Source: Candidatus Parcubacteria bacterium
GTDB taxonomy: Bacteria > Patescibacteriota > Saccharimonadia > Saccharimonadales > Saccharimonadaceae
Direction of reading: 5' to 3'
Assembly (NCBI GenBank): GCA_023391075.1
Contig: JAEWBQ010000006.1
Location: 1 to 12,508, forward strand
DNA: 12,508 bases
Below the pieces are notes generated by a model. The model ran no database searches and was not told where the DNA came from. It worked only from the letters and a program-made list of their open reading frames with translations. The translations under genes and the position numbers were made by a program. Below are positions 11,392-12,508 of this stretch, one piece after another (within the stretch, counting starts at the first letter, position 1; each line of letters starts with the position of its first letter).

Positions 11392-12508
11392 TTAGCGATC
11401 GCTTGGCAGTGGGTACTGGGCGACGAATTGCCGTACCTGATCCCGGAGCGCTGCCAGTTGTGCCGTATCGTCACGGGCATCGATCGCCTGTTTCATCCAT
11501 TCAGCCACCTGTGCCATATGCTCTTCGCGGAGGCCGCGGGTCGTCAGCGCTGGCGTACCAAGTCGAATACCGCTCGGACGAAACGGCGGCAATGGATCAT
11601 CAGCAATCGAATTCTTATTCAGCGTCAGACCAATGGCATCGAGTGCCACTTCTGCGGCGGCGCCGTCTATACCAAAGCTCCCGTGCACGTCGGCGAGTAT
11701 CAAATGGTTGCTTGTCCCACCGGTTACCAGCTTGAAACCACGCACCGTCAGCTCATCAGCCAGTACGGCAGCATTTCTGACGACCTGGGCAGCGTAATCA
11801 CGGAACTCCGGCTGGAGCGCTTCGTAAAATGCCACTGCCTTGGCGGCAATCACGTGCATATGTGGACCACCCTGAGTACCCGGAAATACCGCGCGGTCGA
11901 TGAGGGTAGGAATGTTTTCGATCGTCTTCTCCGGTGCCTTGAGCGGACTGCTCACAGTCCCCCGACTCAGGATCATTCCCCCGCGCGGACCACGCAGTGT
12001 CTTATGGGTCGTCGTGGTCATAACATGGAAGCCGGCGTCGAGCGGGTTCTTGGCGGCGCCACCGGCAATCAGCCCGGCAATATGCGCCATGTCAGCCACC
12101 AGCAGCGCACCGACCTCGTTGCCGATTTCGACGAATTTTGCGTAATCCTGCTCGCGCGGATAGGCACTAAAGCCCGCCATGATCAGCTTCGGCTTGTGCT
12201 CGCGCGCCAGTCGGCGCAGCTCATCGTAGTCGATCTCACCCGTTGCTGGGTCTTTCATCTTGTAACGGACAAAGTTATATAGGTGAGCACTACGCGTCAC
12301 TGGCGCCCCGTGCGTCAAATGGCCGCCGTGCGACAGATCCATCGCTAGCACCGTATCTCCTGGTTCTAACCAGGCGTAATAAACCGCTTCGTTGGCGCCC
12401 GCGCCCGAATGCGGCTGCACGTTGGCATGGTCAGCATGAAACAGTTGTTTGGCGCGGTCGATTGCCAGCTGCTCCACCTTGTCAGTAAACTCCTGGCCAC
12501 CATAGTAG
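11392..12508 (-). CDS. glyA: Serine hydroxymethyltransferase GlyA (5' end outside window)
   Basis: About 372 residues are visible; roughly the first 50 lie beyond the window edge. The reading enters as YYGGQEFTDKVEQLAIDRAK, which matches the early part of GlyA. The enzyme is PLP-dependent, cytosolic, and converts serine and THF to glycine and methylene-THF. Features seen: SHGGHLTHG, the conserved histidine segment; DMAHIAGL, with the Asp that holds PLP; and TTTTHKTLRGPRGG, with the PLP-binding lysine. The C-terminus (RPSGIRLGTPALTTRGL) carries the carboxylate-binding arginine. Total length would be close to the usual 415-425. It converges with the prepilin gene at a shared terminator. The internal GTG at 12477 is not a start; the reading continues upstream. 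Confidence 0.95.
   Translation of the reverse strand, partial: YYGGQEFTDKVEQLAIDRAKQLFHADHANVQPHSGAGANEAVYYAWLEPGDTVLAMDLSHGGHLTHGAPVTRSAHLYNFVRYKMKDPATGEIDYDELRRLAREHKPKLIMAGFSAYPREQDYAKFVEIGNEVGALLVADMAHIAGLIAGGAAKNPLDAGFHVMTTTTHKTLRGPRGGMILSRGTVSSPLKAPEKTIENIPTLIDRAVFPGTQGGPHMHVIAAKAVAFYEALQPEFRDYAAQVVRNAAVLADELTVRGFKLVTGGTSNHLILADVHGSFGIDGAAAEVALDAIGLTLNKNSIADDPLPPFRPSGIRLGTPALTTRGLREEHMAQVAEWMKQAIDARDDTAQLAALRDQVRQFVAQYPLPSDR

Noticed and set aside
11428..12282. Plus-strand open frame of 284 codons opposite glyA
   Set aside because: GlyA on the minus strand has all PLP-enzyme motifs; the opposite frame has no recognisable features.

Overview
The window looks like a chromosomal segment of a Patescibacteria (CPR) bacterium, most likely Candidatus Saccharibacteria (TM7). 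This is an inference from gene content and style: many short type IV prepilins, a small sortase, YqeG-type HAD phosphatase, DUF5684 and DUF378 membrane proteins, a moderately high GC content, compact spacing, and standard genetic code (TGA is used as a stop, so not the SR1/Gracilibacteria code). No mobile element, CRISPR array, phage gene or rRNA is visible.

Layout. Positions 1-389 (minus) hold the 5' part of folD. A DUF5684 membrane protein (447-941, plus) follows and ends at a bidirectional terminator. A minus-strand surface block runs from 3418 down to 1001: Cys-rich prepilin, class-F-like sortase, secreted coiled-coil protein, and a headless 93-aa pilin-like protein. Next come tRNA-Lys(CTT), a small single-pass membrane protein with a Ser/Thr tail, tRNA-Arg(TCG), and a two-pass membrane protein. 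yqeG (minus) and a diacylglycerol kinase-like gene (plus) are divergent across only 29 bp. A tetR-DUF378 operon follows, then tRNA-Arg(CCG), murB, and a type IV pilus cluster of three overlapping minor prepilins and two tandem major prepilins. The window closes with glyA (minus), cut by the window end.

How the parts work together. Seven prepilin-like genes in two blocks, plus a sortase, make this mainly a cell-surface and pilus region. The pilus motors, platform protein and prepilin peptidase are not in the window. MurB and the DagK-like protein serve the envelope. FolD and GlyA, at opposite ends, both act in folate one-carbon metabolism but are not in one operon.

The most interesting signals are regulatory. 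Seven genes start within about 6-11 nt of a -10 hexamer, without a Shine-Dalgarno sequence, which predicts leaderless or nearly leaderless mRNAs. Nine other genes carry good or adequate Shine-Dalgarno sequences, so two initiation modes appear to coexist. yqeG and dagK have mirror-image promoters in which each -35 box overlaps the start codon of the other gene. Two perfect palindromes of the form TGTAA-N6-TTACA lie 2.7 kb apart, one at the tetR promoter and one in front of the small membrane protein gene, suggesting a shared TetR-type operator.
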